Assembly: GCF_036588685.1 (NCBI RefSeq)
Contig: NC_086376.1
Location: forward strand, 28,867,930-28,931,929
Source of the DNA: Mytilus trossulus
Taxonomy: Eukaryota > Mollusca > Bivalvia > Mytilida > Mytilidae
Direction of reading: 5' to 3'
DNA: 64,000 nt
Shown here: positions 47,363 to 60,564 of the stretch, piece by piece
How positions within the stretch are numbered: the first letter of the stretch is position 1
Layout of the letters: each line of letters starts with the position of its first letter
Made by a program: the position numbers and the translations under genes
Notes under the pieces: generated by a model
Database searches by the model: none
What the model saw: the letters and a program-made list of their open reading frames with translations, nothing else
Told to the model about the DNA's origin: nothing

Positions 47363-47918
47363 ACATTTTCTCATTGTTGAAGGACTGGTCTGTGAACTTG
47401 AATATGAAGAACAGCAATACAATAAAAGGGTTTCTTTGCTGTAGACCAAGTAAATTTGACATTTTCCATCTCATATTCTTCTATTTTTTCCTGCTTCTTT
47501 AACAGGGACGTTAGAAAGAACCCATCGAGCGTATCATTAGTTTGGCTACATCATTTTTCCATGTGGACTGCTTCCCAAAAATGACACCAGATAATCTCCA
47601 GAAAACTTCAGCATGACATCTCAAAGTCCCCTTCAACAGGCATGGGCAGGAAGCCTGTAGCTGTCGTAGGCCGCTAGCGAACATCCGAGGCCGCCCGTCC
47701 TCGCGAGTCTGCGACGTAGGCCATTTCAACATCCATGACTGTCGTCCCATTTGGAGGTCACCAGCTACTTCCAGGAAATGCCACAAGCAGCAAAATCACT
47801 TAATCGTACTTACATTGCCTATATTTCTTCAAGTCTTTCACTGTAGGCTGCTTCAATTCTTCTGTCCCTCCTCCTTGGTAGAATTGCAAATAAAAGAGAG
47901 TCATTATTATTCACATTA
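47363..47918 (+). repeat. Edge monomer of the satellite, most divergent
   Basis: It carries private differences: 'cttcaacagg' instead of 'cttctacagg', and 'tgtccctcc' instead of 'tgtccatcc'. The first removes a stop, so only this copy has a 91-codon minus-strand frame (47511-47786). The next monomer also has a private change (gaagaactgg for gaaggactgg). Divergence at the edge and homogeneity inside is typical of concerted evolution. Confidence 0.85.
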
Positions 47919-48235
47919 ATGTACACAAATCAAAACATTTTTATACACAATTTTTTATCTTTTAACATTTTCTCATTGTTGAAGAACTGGTCTGTGAACT
48001 TGAATATGAAGAACAGCAATACAATAAAAGGGTTTCTTTGCTGTAGACCAAGTAAATTTGACATTTTCCATCTCATATTCTTCTATTTTTTCCTGCTTCT
48101 TTAACAGGGACGTTAGAAAGAACCCATCGAGCGTATCTTTAGTTTGGCTACATCATTTTTCCATGTGGACTGCTTCCCAAAAATGACACCAGATAATCTC
48201 CAGAAAACTTCAGCATGACATCTCAAAGTCCCCTT

Positions 48236-48262
48236 CTACAGGCATGGGCAGGAAGCCTGTAG
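48236..48262. repeat. Perfect 8-bp hairpin within the monomer (example copy)
   Basis: CTACAGGC, an 11-base loop, GCCTGTAG. Present in every monomer I checked except the edge copy, where CAACAGGC breaks two pairs. Confidence 0.75.
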
Positions 48263-50325
48263 CTGTCGTAGGCCGCTAGCGAACATCCGAGGCCGCCCGT
48301 CCTCGCGAGTCTGCGACGTAGGCCATTTCAACATCCATGACTGTCGTCCCATTTGGAGGTCACCAGCTACTTCCAGGAAATGCCACAAGCAGCAAAATCA
48401 CTTAATCGTACTTACATTGCCTATATTTCTTCAAGTCTTTCACTGTAGGCTGCTTCAATTCTTCTGTCCATCCTCCTTGGTAGAATTGCAAATAAAAGAG
48501 AGTCATTATTATTCACATTAATGTACACAAATCAAAACATTTTTATACACAATTTTTTATCTTTTAACATTTTCTCATTGTTGAAGGACTGGTCTGTGAA
48601 CTTGAATATGAAGAACAGCAATACAATAAAAGGGTTTCTTTGCTGTAGACCAAGTAAATTTGACATTTTCCATCTCATATTCTTCTATTTTTTTCTGCTT
48701 CTTTAACAGGGACGTTAGAAAGAACCCATCGAGCGTATCTTTAGTTTGGCTACATCATTTTTCCATGTGGACTGCTTCCCAAAAATGACACCAGATAATC
48801 TCCAGAAAACTTCAGCATGACATCTCAAAGTCCCCTTCTACAGGCATGGGCAGGAAGCCTGTAGCTGTCGTAGGCCGCTAGCGAACATCCGAGGCGGCCC
48901 GTCCTCGCGAGTCTGCGACGTAGGCCATTTCAACATCCATGACTGTCGTCCCATTTGGAGGTCACCAGCTACTTCCAGGAAACGCCACAAGCAGCAAAAT
49001 CACTTAATCGTACTTACATTGCCTATATTTCTTCAAGTCTTTCACTGTAGGCTGCTTCAATTCTTCTGTCCATCCTCCTTGGTAGAATTGCAAATAAAAG
49101 AGAGTCATTATTATTCACATTAATGTACACAAATCAAAACATTTTTATACACAATTTTTTATCTTTTAACATTTTCTCATTGTTGAAGGACTGGTCTGTG
49201 AACTTGAATATGAAGAACAGCAATACAATAAAAGGGTTTCTTTGCTGTAGACCAAGTAAATTTGACATTTTCCATCTCATATTCTTCTATTTTTTCCTGC
49301 TTCTTTAACAGGGACGTTAGAAAGAACCCATCGAGCGTATCTTTAGTTTGGCTACATCATTTTTCCATGTGGACTGCTTCCCAAAAATGACACCAGATAA
49401 TCTCCAGAAAAACTTCAGCATGACATCTCAAAGTCCCCTTCTACAGGCATGGGCAGGAAGCCTGTAGCTGTCGTAGGCCGCTAGCGAACATCCGAGGCCG
49501 CCCGTCCTCGCGAGTCTGCGACGTAGGCCATTTCAACATCCATGACTGTCGTCCCATTTGGAGGTCACCAGCTACTTCCAGGAAACGCCACAAGCAGCAA
49601 AATCACTTAATCGTACTTACATTGCCTATATTTCTTCAAGTCTTTCACTGTAGGCTGCTTCAATTCTTCTGTCCATCCTCCTTGGTAGAATTGCAAATAA
49701 AAGAGTCATTATTATTCACATTAATGTACACAAATCAAAACATTTTTATACACAATTTTTTATCTTTTAACATTTTCTCATTGTTGAAGGACTGGTCTGT
49801 GAACTTGAATATGAAGAACAGCAATACAATAAAAGGGTTTCTTTGCTGTAGACCAAGTAAATTTGACATTTTCCATCTCATATTCTTCTATTTTTTCCTG
49901 CTTCTTTAACAGGGACGTTAGAAAGAACCCATCGAGCGTATCATTAGTTTGGCTACATCATTTTTCCATGTGGACTGCTTCCCAAAAATGACACCAGATA
50001 ATCTCCAGAAAACTTCAGCATGACATCTCAAAGTCCCCTTCTACAGGCATGGGCAGGAAGCCTGTAGCTGTCGTAGGCCGCTAGCGAACATCCGAGGCCG
50101 CCCGTCCTCGCGAGTCTGCGACGTAGGCCATTTCAACATCCATGACTGTCGTCCCATTTGGAGGTCACCAGCTACTTCCAGGAAATGCCACAAGCAGCAA
50201 AATCACTTAATCGTACTTACATTGCCTATATTTCTTCAAGTCTTTCACTGTAGGCTGCTTCAATTCTTCTGTCCATCCTCCTTGGTAGAATTGCAAATAA
50301 AAGAGAGTCATTATTATTCACATTA

Positions 50326-52131
50326 ATGTACACAAATCAAAACATTTTTATACACAATTTTTTATCTTTTAACATTTTCTCATTGTTGAAGGACTGGTCT
50401 GTGAACTTGAATATGAAGAACAGCAATACAATAAAAGGGTTTCTTTGCTGTAGACCAAGTAAATTTGACATTTTCCATATCATATTCTTCTATTTTTTCC
50501 TGCTTCTTTAACAGGGACGTTAGAAAGAACCCATCGAGCGTATCTTTAGTTTGGCTACATCATTTTTCCATGTGGACTGCTTCCCAAAAATGACACCAGA
50601 TAATCTCCAGAAAACTTCAGCATGACATCTCAAAGTCCCCTTCTACAGGCATGGGCAGGAAGCCTGTAGCTGTCGTAGGCCGCTAGCGAACATCCGAGGC
50701 CGCCCGTCCTCGCGAGTCTGCGACGTAGGCCATTTCAACATCCATGACTGTCGTCCCATTTGGAGGTCACCAGCTACTTCCAGGAAACGCCACAAGCAGC
50801 AAAATCACTTAATCGTACTTACATTGCCTATATTTCTTCAAGTCTTTCACTGTAGGCTGCTTCAATTCTTCTGTCCATCCTCCTTGGTAGAATTGCAAAT
50901 AAAAGAGAGTCATTATTATTCACATTAATGTACACAAATCAAAACATTTTTATACACAATTTTTTATCTTTTAACATTTTCTCATTGTTGAAGGACTGGT
51001 CTGTGAACTTGAATATGAAGAACAGCAATACAATAAAAGGGTTTCTTTGCTGTAGACCAAGTAAATTTGACATTTTCCATCTCATATTCTTCTATTTTTT
51101 CCTGCTTCTTTAACAGGGACGTTAGAAAGAACCCATCGAGCGTATCATTAGTTTGGCTACATCATTTTTCCATGTGGACTGCTTCCCAAAAATGACACCA
51201 GATAATCTCCAGAAAACATCAGCATGACATCTCAAAGTCCCCTTCTACAGGCATGGGCAGGAAGCCTGTAGCTGTCGTAGGCCGCTAGCGAACATCCGAG
51301 GCCGCCCGTCCTCGCGAGTCTGCGACGTAGGCCATTTCAACATCCATGACTGTCGTCCCATTTGGAGGTCACCAGCTACTTCCAGGAAACGCCACAAGCA
51401 GCAAAATCACTTAATCGTACTTACATTGCCTATATTTCTTCAAGTCTTTCACTGTAGGCTGCTTCAATTCTTCTGTCCATCCTCCTTGGTAGAATTGCAA
51501 ATAAAAGAGAGTCATTATTATTCACATTAATGTACACAAATCAAAACATTTTTATACACAATTTTTTATCTTTTAACATTTTCTCATTGTTGAAGGACTG
51601 GTCTGTGAACTTGAATATGAAGAACAGCAATACAATAAAAGGGTTTCTTTGCTGTAGACCAAGTAAATTTGACATTTTCCATCTCTTATTCTTCTATTTT
51701 TTCCTGCTTCTTTAACAGGGACGTTAGAAAGAACCCATAGAGCGTATCTTTAGTTTGGCTACATCATTTTTCCATGTGGACTGCTTCCCAAAAATGACAC
51801 CAGATAATCTCCAGAAAACTTCAGCATGACATCTCAAAGTCCCCTTCTACAGGCATGGGCAGGAAGCCTGTAGCTGTCGTAGGCCGCTAGCGAACATCCG
51901 AGGCCGCCCGTCCTCGCGAGTCTGCGACGTAGGCCATTTCAACATCCATGACTGTCGTCCCATTTGGAGGTCACCAGCTACTTCCAGGAAACGCCACAAG
52001 CAGCAAAATCACTTAATCGTACTTACATTGCCTATATTTCTTCAAGTCTTTCACTGTAGGCTGCTTCAATTCTTCTGTCCATCCTCCTTGGTAGAATTGC
52101 AAATAAAAGAGAGTCATTATTATTCACATTA
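50326..52131 (+). repeat. Three-monomer block duplicated at 60565-62370
   Basis: Rare variants in order: 'tccatatcat' (50475), and 'tctcttattc' with 'cccatagagcg' (from 51681). The same variants recur 10,239 bp later (60714 and 61920), with matching CAT/CTT and GGG markers. One site differs between the blocks ('aaaacatcagc' at 51211 against 'aaaacttcagc'). Confidence 0.8.
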
Positions 52132-55100
52132 ATGTACACAAATCAAAACATTTTTATACACAATTTTTTATCTTTTAACATTTTCTCATTGTTGAAGGAC
52201 TGGTCTGTGAACTTGAATATGAAGAACAGCAATACAATAAAAGGGTTTCTTTGCTGTAGACCAAGTATATTTGACATTTTCCATCTCATATTCTTCTATT
52301 TTTTCCTGCTTCTTTAACAGGGACGTTAGAAAGAACCCATCGAGCGTATCATTAGTTTGGCTACATCATTTTTCCATGTGGACTGCTTCCCAAAAATGAC
52401 ACCAGATAATCTCCAGAAAAACTTCAGCATGACATCTCAAAGTCCCCTTCTACAGGCATGGGCAGGAAGCCTGTAGCTGTCGTAGGCCGCTAGCGAACAT
52501 CCGAGGCCGCCCGTCCTCGCGAGTCTGCGACGTAGGCCATTTCAACATCCATGACTGTCGTCCCATTTGGAGGTCACCAGCTACTTCCAGGAAACGCCAC
52601 AAGCAGCAAAATCACTTAATCGTACTTACATTGCCTATATTTCTTCAAGTCTTTCACTGTAGGCTGCTTCAATTCTTCTGTCCATCCTCCTTGGTAGAAT
52701 TGCAAATAAAAGAGAGTCATTATTATTCACATTAATGTACACAAATCAAAACATTTTTATACACAATTTTTTATCTTTTAACATTTTCTCATTGTTGAAG
52801 GACTGGTCTGTGAACTTGAATATGAAGAACAGCAATACAATAAAAGGGTTTCTTTGCTGTAGACCAAGTAAATTTGACATTTTCCATCTCATATTCTTCT
52901 ATTTTTTCCTGCTTCTTTAACAGGGACGTTAGAAAGAACCCATCGAGCGTATCTTTAGTTTGGCTACATCATTTTTCCATGTGGACTGCTTCCCAAAAAT
53001 GACACCAGATAATCTCCAGAAAAACTTCAGCATGACATCTCAAAGTCCCCTTCTACAGGCATGGGCAGGAAGCCTGTAGCTGTCGTAGGCCGCTAGCGAA
53101 CATCCGAGGCCGCCCGTCCTCGCGAGTCTGCGACGTAGGCCATTTCAACATCCATGACTGTCGTCCCATTTGGAGGTCACCAGCTACTTCCAGGAAACGC
53201 CACAAGCAGCAAAATCACTTAATCGTACTTACATTGCCTATATTTCTTCAAGTCTTTCACTGTAGGCTGCTTCAATTCTTCTGTCCATCCTCCTTGGTAG
53301 AATTGCAAATAAAAGAGAGTCATTATTATTCACATTAATGTACACAAATCAAAACATTTTTATACACAATTTTTTATCTTTTAACATTTTCTCATTGTTG
53401 AAGGACTGGTCTGTGAACTTGAATATGAAGAACAGCAATACAATAAAAGGGTTTCTTTGCTGTAGACCAAGTAAATTTGACATTTTCCATCTCATATTCT
53501 TCTATTTTTTCCTGCTTCTTTAACAGGGACGTTAGAAAGAACCCATCGAGCGTATCTTTAGTTTGGCTACATCATTTTTCCATGTGGACTGCTTCCCAAA
53601 AATGACACCAGATAATCTCCAGAAAAACTTCAGCATGACATCTCAAAGTCCCCTTCTACAGGCATGGGCAGGAAGCCTGTAGCTGTCGTAGGCCGCTAGC
53701 GAACATCCGAGGCCGCCCGTCCTCGCGAGTCTGCGACGTAGGCCATTTCAACATCCATGACTGTCGTCCCATTTGGAGGTCACCAGCTACTTCCAGGAAA
53801 CGCCACAAGCAGCAAAATCACTTAATCGTACTTACATTGCCTATATTTCTTCAAGTCTTTCACTGTAGGCTGCTTCAATTCTTCTGTCCATCCTCCTTGG
53901 TAGAATTGCAAATAAAAGAGAGTCATTATTATTCACATTAATGTACACAAATCAAAACATTTTTATACACAATTTTTTATCTTTTAACATTTTCTCATTG
54001 TTGAAGGACTGGTCTGTGAACTTGAATATGAAGAACAGCAATACAATAAAAGGGTTTCTTTGCTGTAGACCAAGTAAATTTGACATTTTCCATCTCATAT
54101 TCTTCTATTTTTTCCTGCTTCTTTAACAGGGACGTTAGAAAGAACCCATCGAGCGTATCTTTAGTTTGGCTACATCATTTTTCCATGTGGACTGCTTCCC
54201 AAAAATGACACCAGATAATCTCCAGAAAAACTTCAGCATGACATCTCAAAGTCCCCTTCTACAGGCATGGGCAGGAAGCCTGTAGCTGTCGTAGGCCGCT
54301 AGCGAACATCCGAGGCCGCCCGTCCTCGCGAGTCTGCGACGTAGGCCATTTCAACATCCATGACTATCGTCCCATTTGGAGGTCACCAGCTACTTCCAGG
54401 AAACGCCACAAGCAGCAAAATCACTTAATCGTACTTACATTGCCTATATTTCTTCAAGTCTTTCACTGTAGGCTGCTTCAATTCTTCTGTCCATCCTCCT
54501 TGGTAGAATTGCAAATAAAAGAGAGTCATTATTATTCACATTAATGTACACAAATCAAAACATTTTTATACACAATTTTTTATCTTTTAACATTTTCTCA
54601 TTGTTGAAGGACTGGTCTGTGAACTTGAATATGAAGAACAGCAATACAATAAAAGGGTTTCTTTGCTGTAGACCAAGTAAATTTGACATTTTCCATCTCA
54701 TATTCTTCTATTTTTTCCTGCTTCTTTAACAAGGACGTTAGAAAGAACCCATCGAGCGTATCATTAGTTTGGCTACATCATTTTTCCATGTGGACTGCTT
54801 CCCAAAAATGACACCAGATAATCTCCAGAAAACTTCAGCATGACATCTCAAAGTCCCCTTCTACAGGCATGGGCAGGAAGCCTGTAGCTGTCGTAGGCCG
54901 CTAGCGAACATCCGAGGCCGCCCGTCCTCGCGAGTCTGCGACGTAGGCCATTTCAACATCCATGACTGTCGTCCCATTTGGAGGTCACCAGCTACTTCCA
55001 GGAAATGCCACAAGCAGCAAAATCACTTAATCGTACTTACATTGCCTATATTTCTTCAAGTCTTTCACTGTAGGCTGCTTCAATTCTTCTGTCCATCCTC

Positions 55101-58100
55101 CTTGGTAGAATTGCAAATAAAAGAGAGTCATTATTATTCACATTAATGTACACAAATCAAAACATTTTTATACACAATTTTTTATCTTTTAACATTTTCT
55201 CATTGTTGAAGGACTGGTCTGTGAACTTGAATATGAAGAACAGCAATACAATAAAAGGGTTTCTTTGCTGTAGACCAAGTAAATTTGACATTTTCCATCT
55301 CATATTCTTCTATTTTTTCCTGCTTCTTTAACAGGGACGTTAGAAAGAACCCATCGAGCGTATCTTTAGTTTGGCTACATCATTTTTCCATGTGGACTGC
55401 TTCCCAAAAATGACACCAGATAATCTCCAGAAAACTTCAGCATGACATCTCAAAGTCCCCTTCTACAGGCATGGGCAGGAAGCCTGTAGCTGTCGTAGGC
55501 CGCTAGCGAACATCCGAGGCCGCCCGTCCTCGCGAGTCTGCGACGTAGGCCATTTCAACATCCATGACTGTCGTCCCATTTGGAGGTCACCAGCTACTTC
55601 CAGGAAACGCCACAAGCAGCAAAATCACTTAATCGTACTTACATTGCCTATATTTCTTCAAGTCTTTCACTGTAGGCTGCTTCAATTCTTCTGTCCATCC
55701 TCCTTGGTAGAATTGCAAATAAAAGAGAGTCATTATTATTCACATTAATGTACACAAATCAAAACATTTTTATACACAATTTTTTATCTTTTAACATTTT
55801 CTCATTGTTGAAGGACTGGTCTGTGAACTTGAATATGAAGAACAGCAATACAATAAAAGGGTTTCTTTGCTGTAGACCAAGTAAATTTGACATTTTCCAT
55901 CTCATATTCTTCTATTTTTTCCTGCTTCTTTAACAAGGACGTTAGAAAGAACCCATCGAGCGTATCATTAGTTTGGCTACATCATTTTTCCATGTGGACT
56001 GCTTCCCAAAAATGACACCAGATAATCTCCAGAAAACTTCAGCATGACATCTCAAAGTCCCCTTCTACAGGCATGGGCAGGAAGCCTGTAGCTGTCGTAG
56101 GCCGCTAGCGAACATCCGAGGCCGCCCGTCCTCGCGAGTCTGCGACGTAGGCCATTTCAACATCCATGACTGTCGTCCCATTTGGAGGTCACCAGCTACT
56201 TCCAGGAAATGCCACAAGCAGCAAAATCACTTAATCGTACTTACATTGCCTATATTTCTTCAAGTCTTTCACTGTAGGCTGCTTCAATTCTTCTGTCCAT
56301 CCTCCTTGGTAGAATTGCAAATAAAAGAGAGTCATTATTATTCACATTAATGTACACAAATCAAAACATTTTTATACACAATTTTTTATCTTTTAACATT
56401 TTCTCATTGTTGAAGGACTGGTCTGTGAACTTGAATATGAAGAACAGCAATACAATAAAAGGGTTTCTTTGCTGTAGACCAAGTAAATTTGACATTTTCC
56501 ATCTCATATTCTTCTATTTTTTCCTGCTTCTTTAACAGGGACGTTAGAAAGAACCCATCGAGCGTATCTTTAGTTTGGCTACATCATTTTTCCATGTGGA
56601 CTGCTTCCCAAAAATGACACCAGATAATCTCCAGAAAACTTCAGCATGACATCTCAAAGTCCCTTTCTACAGGCATGGGCAGGAAGCCTGTAGCTGTCGT
56701 AGGCCGCTAGCGAACATCCGAGGCCGCCCGTCCTCGCGAGTCTGCGACGTAGGCCATTTCAACATCCATGACTGTCGTCCCATTTGGAGGTCACCAGCTA
56801 CTTCCAGGAAACGCCACAAGCAGCAAAATCACTTAATCGTACTTACATTGCCTATATTTCTTCAAGTCTTTCACTGTAGGCTGCTTCAATTCTTCTGTCC
56901 ATCCTCCTTGGTAGAATTGCAAATAAAAGAGAGTCATTATTATTCACATTAATGTACACAAATCAAAACATTTTTATACACAATTTTTTATCTTTTAACA
57001 TTTTCTCATTGTTGAAGGACTGGTCTGTGAACTTGAATATGAAGAACAGCAATACAATAAAAGGGTTTCTTTGCTGTAGACCAAGTAAATTTGACATTTT
57101 CCATCTCATATTCTTCTATTTTTTCCTGCTTCTTTAACAGGGACGTTAGAAAGAACCCATCGAGCGTATCTTTAGTTTGGCTACATCATTTTTCCATGTG
57201 GACTGCTTCCCAAAAATGACACCAGATAATCTCCAGAAAAACTTCAGCATGACATCTCAAAGTCCCCTTCTACAGGCATGGGCAGGAAGCCTGTAGCTGT
57301 CGTAGGCCGCTAGCGAACATCCGAGGCCGCCCGTCCTCGCGAGTCTGCGACGTAGGCCATTTCAACATCCATGACTGTCGTCCCATTTGGAGGTCACCAG
57401 CTACTTCCAGGAAACGCCACAAGCAGCAAAATCACTTAATCGTACTTACATTGCCTATATTTCTTCAAGTCTTTCACTGTAGGCTGCTTCAATTCTTCTG
57501 TCCATCCTCCTTTGTAGAATTGCAAATAAAAGAGTCATTATTATTCACATTAATGTACACAAATCAAAACATTTTTATACACAATTTTTTATCTTTTAAC
57601 ATTTTCTCATTGTTGAAGGACTGGTCTGTGAACTTGAATATGAAGAACAGCAATACAATAAAAGGGTTTCTTTGCTGTAGACCAAGTAAATTTGACATTT
57701 TCCATCTCATATTCTTCTATTTTTTCCTGCTTCTTTAACAGGGACGTTAGAAAGAACCCATCGAGCGTATCATTAGTTTGGCTACATCATTTTTCCATGT
57801 GGACTGCTTCCCAAAAATGACACCAGATAATCTCCAGAAAACTTCAGCATGACATCTCAAAGTCCCCTTCTACAGGCATGGGCAGGAAGCCTGTAGCTGT
57901 CGTAGGCCGCTAGCGAACATCCGAGGCCGCCCGTCCTCGCGAGTCTGCGACGTAGGCCATTTCAACATCCATGACTGTCGTCCCATTTGGAGGTCACCAG
58001 CTACTTCCAGGAAATGCCACAAGCAGCAAAATCACTTAATCGTACTTACATTGCCTATATTTCTTCAAGTCTTTCACTGTAGGCTGCTTCAATTCTTCTG

Positions 58101-58154
58101 TCCATCCTCCTTGGTAGAATTGCAAATAAAAGAGAGTCATTATTATTCACATTA

Positions 58155-60564
58155 ATGTACACAAATCAAAACATTTTTATACACAATTTTTTATCTTTTA
58201 ACATTTTCTCATTGTTGAAGGACTGGTCTGTGAACTTGAATATGAAGAACAGCAATACAATAAAAGGGTTTCTTTGCTGTAGACCAAGTAAATTTGACAT
58301 TTTCCATCTCATATTCTTCTATTTTTTCCTGCTTCTTTAACAGGGACGTTAGAAAGAACCCATCGAGCGTATCTTTAGTTTGGCTACATCATTTTTCCAT
58401 GTGGACTGCTTCCCAAAAATGACACCAGATAATCTCCAGAAAAACTTCAGCATGACATCTCAAAGTCCCCTTCTACAGGCATGGGCAGGAAGCCTGTAGC
58501 TGTCGTAGGCCGCTAGCGAACATCCGAGGCCGCCCGTCCTCGCGAGTCTGCGACGTAGGCCATTTCAACATCCATGACTATCGTCCCATTTGGAGGTCAC
58601 CAGCTACTTCCAGGAAACGCCACAAGCAGCAAAATCACTTAATCGTACTTACATTGCCTATATTTCTTCAAGTCTTTCACTGTAGGCTGCTTCAATTCTT
58701 CTGTCCATCCTCCTTGGTAGAATTGCAAATAAAAGAGAGTCATTATTATTCACATTAATGTACACAAATCAAAACATTTTTATACACAATTTTTTATCTT
58801 TTAACATTTTCTCATTGTTGAAGGACTGGTCTGTGAACTTGAATATGAAGAACAGCAATACAATAAAAGGGTTTCTTTGCTGTAGACCAAGTAAATTTGA
58901 CATTTTCCATCTCATATTCTTCTATTTTTTCCTGCTTCTTTAACAAGGACGTTAGAAAGAACCCATCGAGCGTATCATTAGTTTGGCTACATCATTTTTC
59001 CATGTGGACTGCTTCCCAAAAATGACACCAGATAATCTCCAGAAAACTTCAGCATGACATCTCAAAGTCCCCTTCTACAGGCATGGGCAGGAAGCCTGTA
59101 GCTGTCGTAGGCCGCTAGCGAACATCCGAGGCCGCCCGTCCTCGCGAGTCTGCGACGTAGGCCATTTCAACATCCATGACTGTCGTCCCATTTGGAGGTC
59201 ACCAGCTACTTCCAGGAAATGCCACAAGCAGCAAAATCACTTAATCGTACTTACATTGCCTATATTTCTTCAAGTCTTTCACTGTAGGCTGCTTCAATTC
59301 TTCTGTCCATCCTCCTTGGTAGAATTGCAAATAAAAGAGAGTCATTATTATTCACATTAATGTACACAAATCAAAACATTTTTATACACAATTTTTTATC
59401 TTTTAACATTTTCTCATTGTTGAAGGACTGGTCTGTGAACTTGAATATGAAGAACAGCAATACAATAAAAGGGTTTCTTTGCTGTAGACCAAGTAAATTT
59501 GACATTTTCCATCTCATATTCTTCTATTTTTTCCTGCTTCTTTAACAGGGACGTTAGAAAGAACCCATCGAGCGTATCTTTAGTTTGGCTACATCATTTT
59601 TCCATGTGGACTGCTTCCCAAAAATGACACCAGATAATCTCCAGAAAAACTTCAGCATGACATCTCAAAGTCCCCTTCTACAGGCATGGGCAGGAAGCCT
59701 GTAGCTGTCGTAGGCCGCTAGCGAACATCCGAGGCCGCCCGTCCTCGCGAGTCTGCGACGTAGGCCATTTCAACATCCATGACTATCGTCCCATTTGGAG
59801 GTCACCAGCTACTTCCAGGAAACGCCACAAGCAGCAAAATCACTTAATCGTACTTACATTGCCTATATTTCTTCAAGTCTTTCACTGTAGGCTGCTTCAA
59901 TTCTTCTGTCCATCCTCCTTGGTAGAATTGCAAATAAAAGAGAGTCATTATTATTCACATTAATGTACACAAATCAAAACATTTTTATACACAATTTTTT
60001 ATCTTTTAACATTTTCTCATTGTTGAAGGACTGGTCTGTGAACTTGAATATGAAGAACAGCAATACAATAAAAGGGTTTCTTTGCTGTAGACCAAGTAAA
60101 TTTGACATTTTCCATCTCATATTCTTCTATTTTTTCCTGCTTCTTTAACAAGGACGTTAGAAAGAACCCATCGAGCGTATCATTAGTTTGGCTACATCAT
60201 TTTTCCATGTGGACTGCTTCCCAAAAATGACACCAGATAATCTCCAGAAAACTTCAGCATGACATCTCAAAGTCCCCTTCTACAGGCATGGGCAGGAAGC
60301 CTGTAGCTGTCGTAGGCCGCTAGCGAACATCCGAGGCCGCCCGTCCTCGCGAGTCTGCGACGTAGGCCATTTCAACATCCATGACTGTCGTCCCATTTGG
60401 AGGTCACCAGCTACTTCCAGGAAATGCCACAAGCAGCAAAATCACTTAATCGTACTTACATTGCCTATATTTCTTCAAGTCTTTCACTGTAGGCTGCTTC
60501 AATTCTTCTGTCCATCCTCCTTGGTAGAATTGCAAATAAAAGAGAGTCATTATTATTCACATTA
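58155..60564 (+). repeat. Dimeric higher-order repeat (ABAB)
   Basis: Monomers at 58155 and 59360 are of type A (aacaggg, gcgtatcttt, agaaaaactt, gactatcgtc, aaacgcc). Those at 58758 and 59963 are of type B (aacaagg, gcgtatcatt, agaaaactt, gactgtcgtc, aaatgcc). The A-B pair also occurs at 53941-55145. Confidence 0.8.

Noticed and set aside
47511..47786. A 91-codon minus-strand ORF in the edge monomer as a real protein
   Set aside because: The other monomers carry a TAG in this frame and I recognise no domain. Kept only as an observation about the edge copy.
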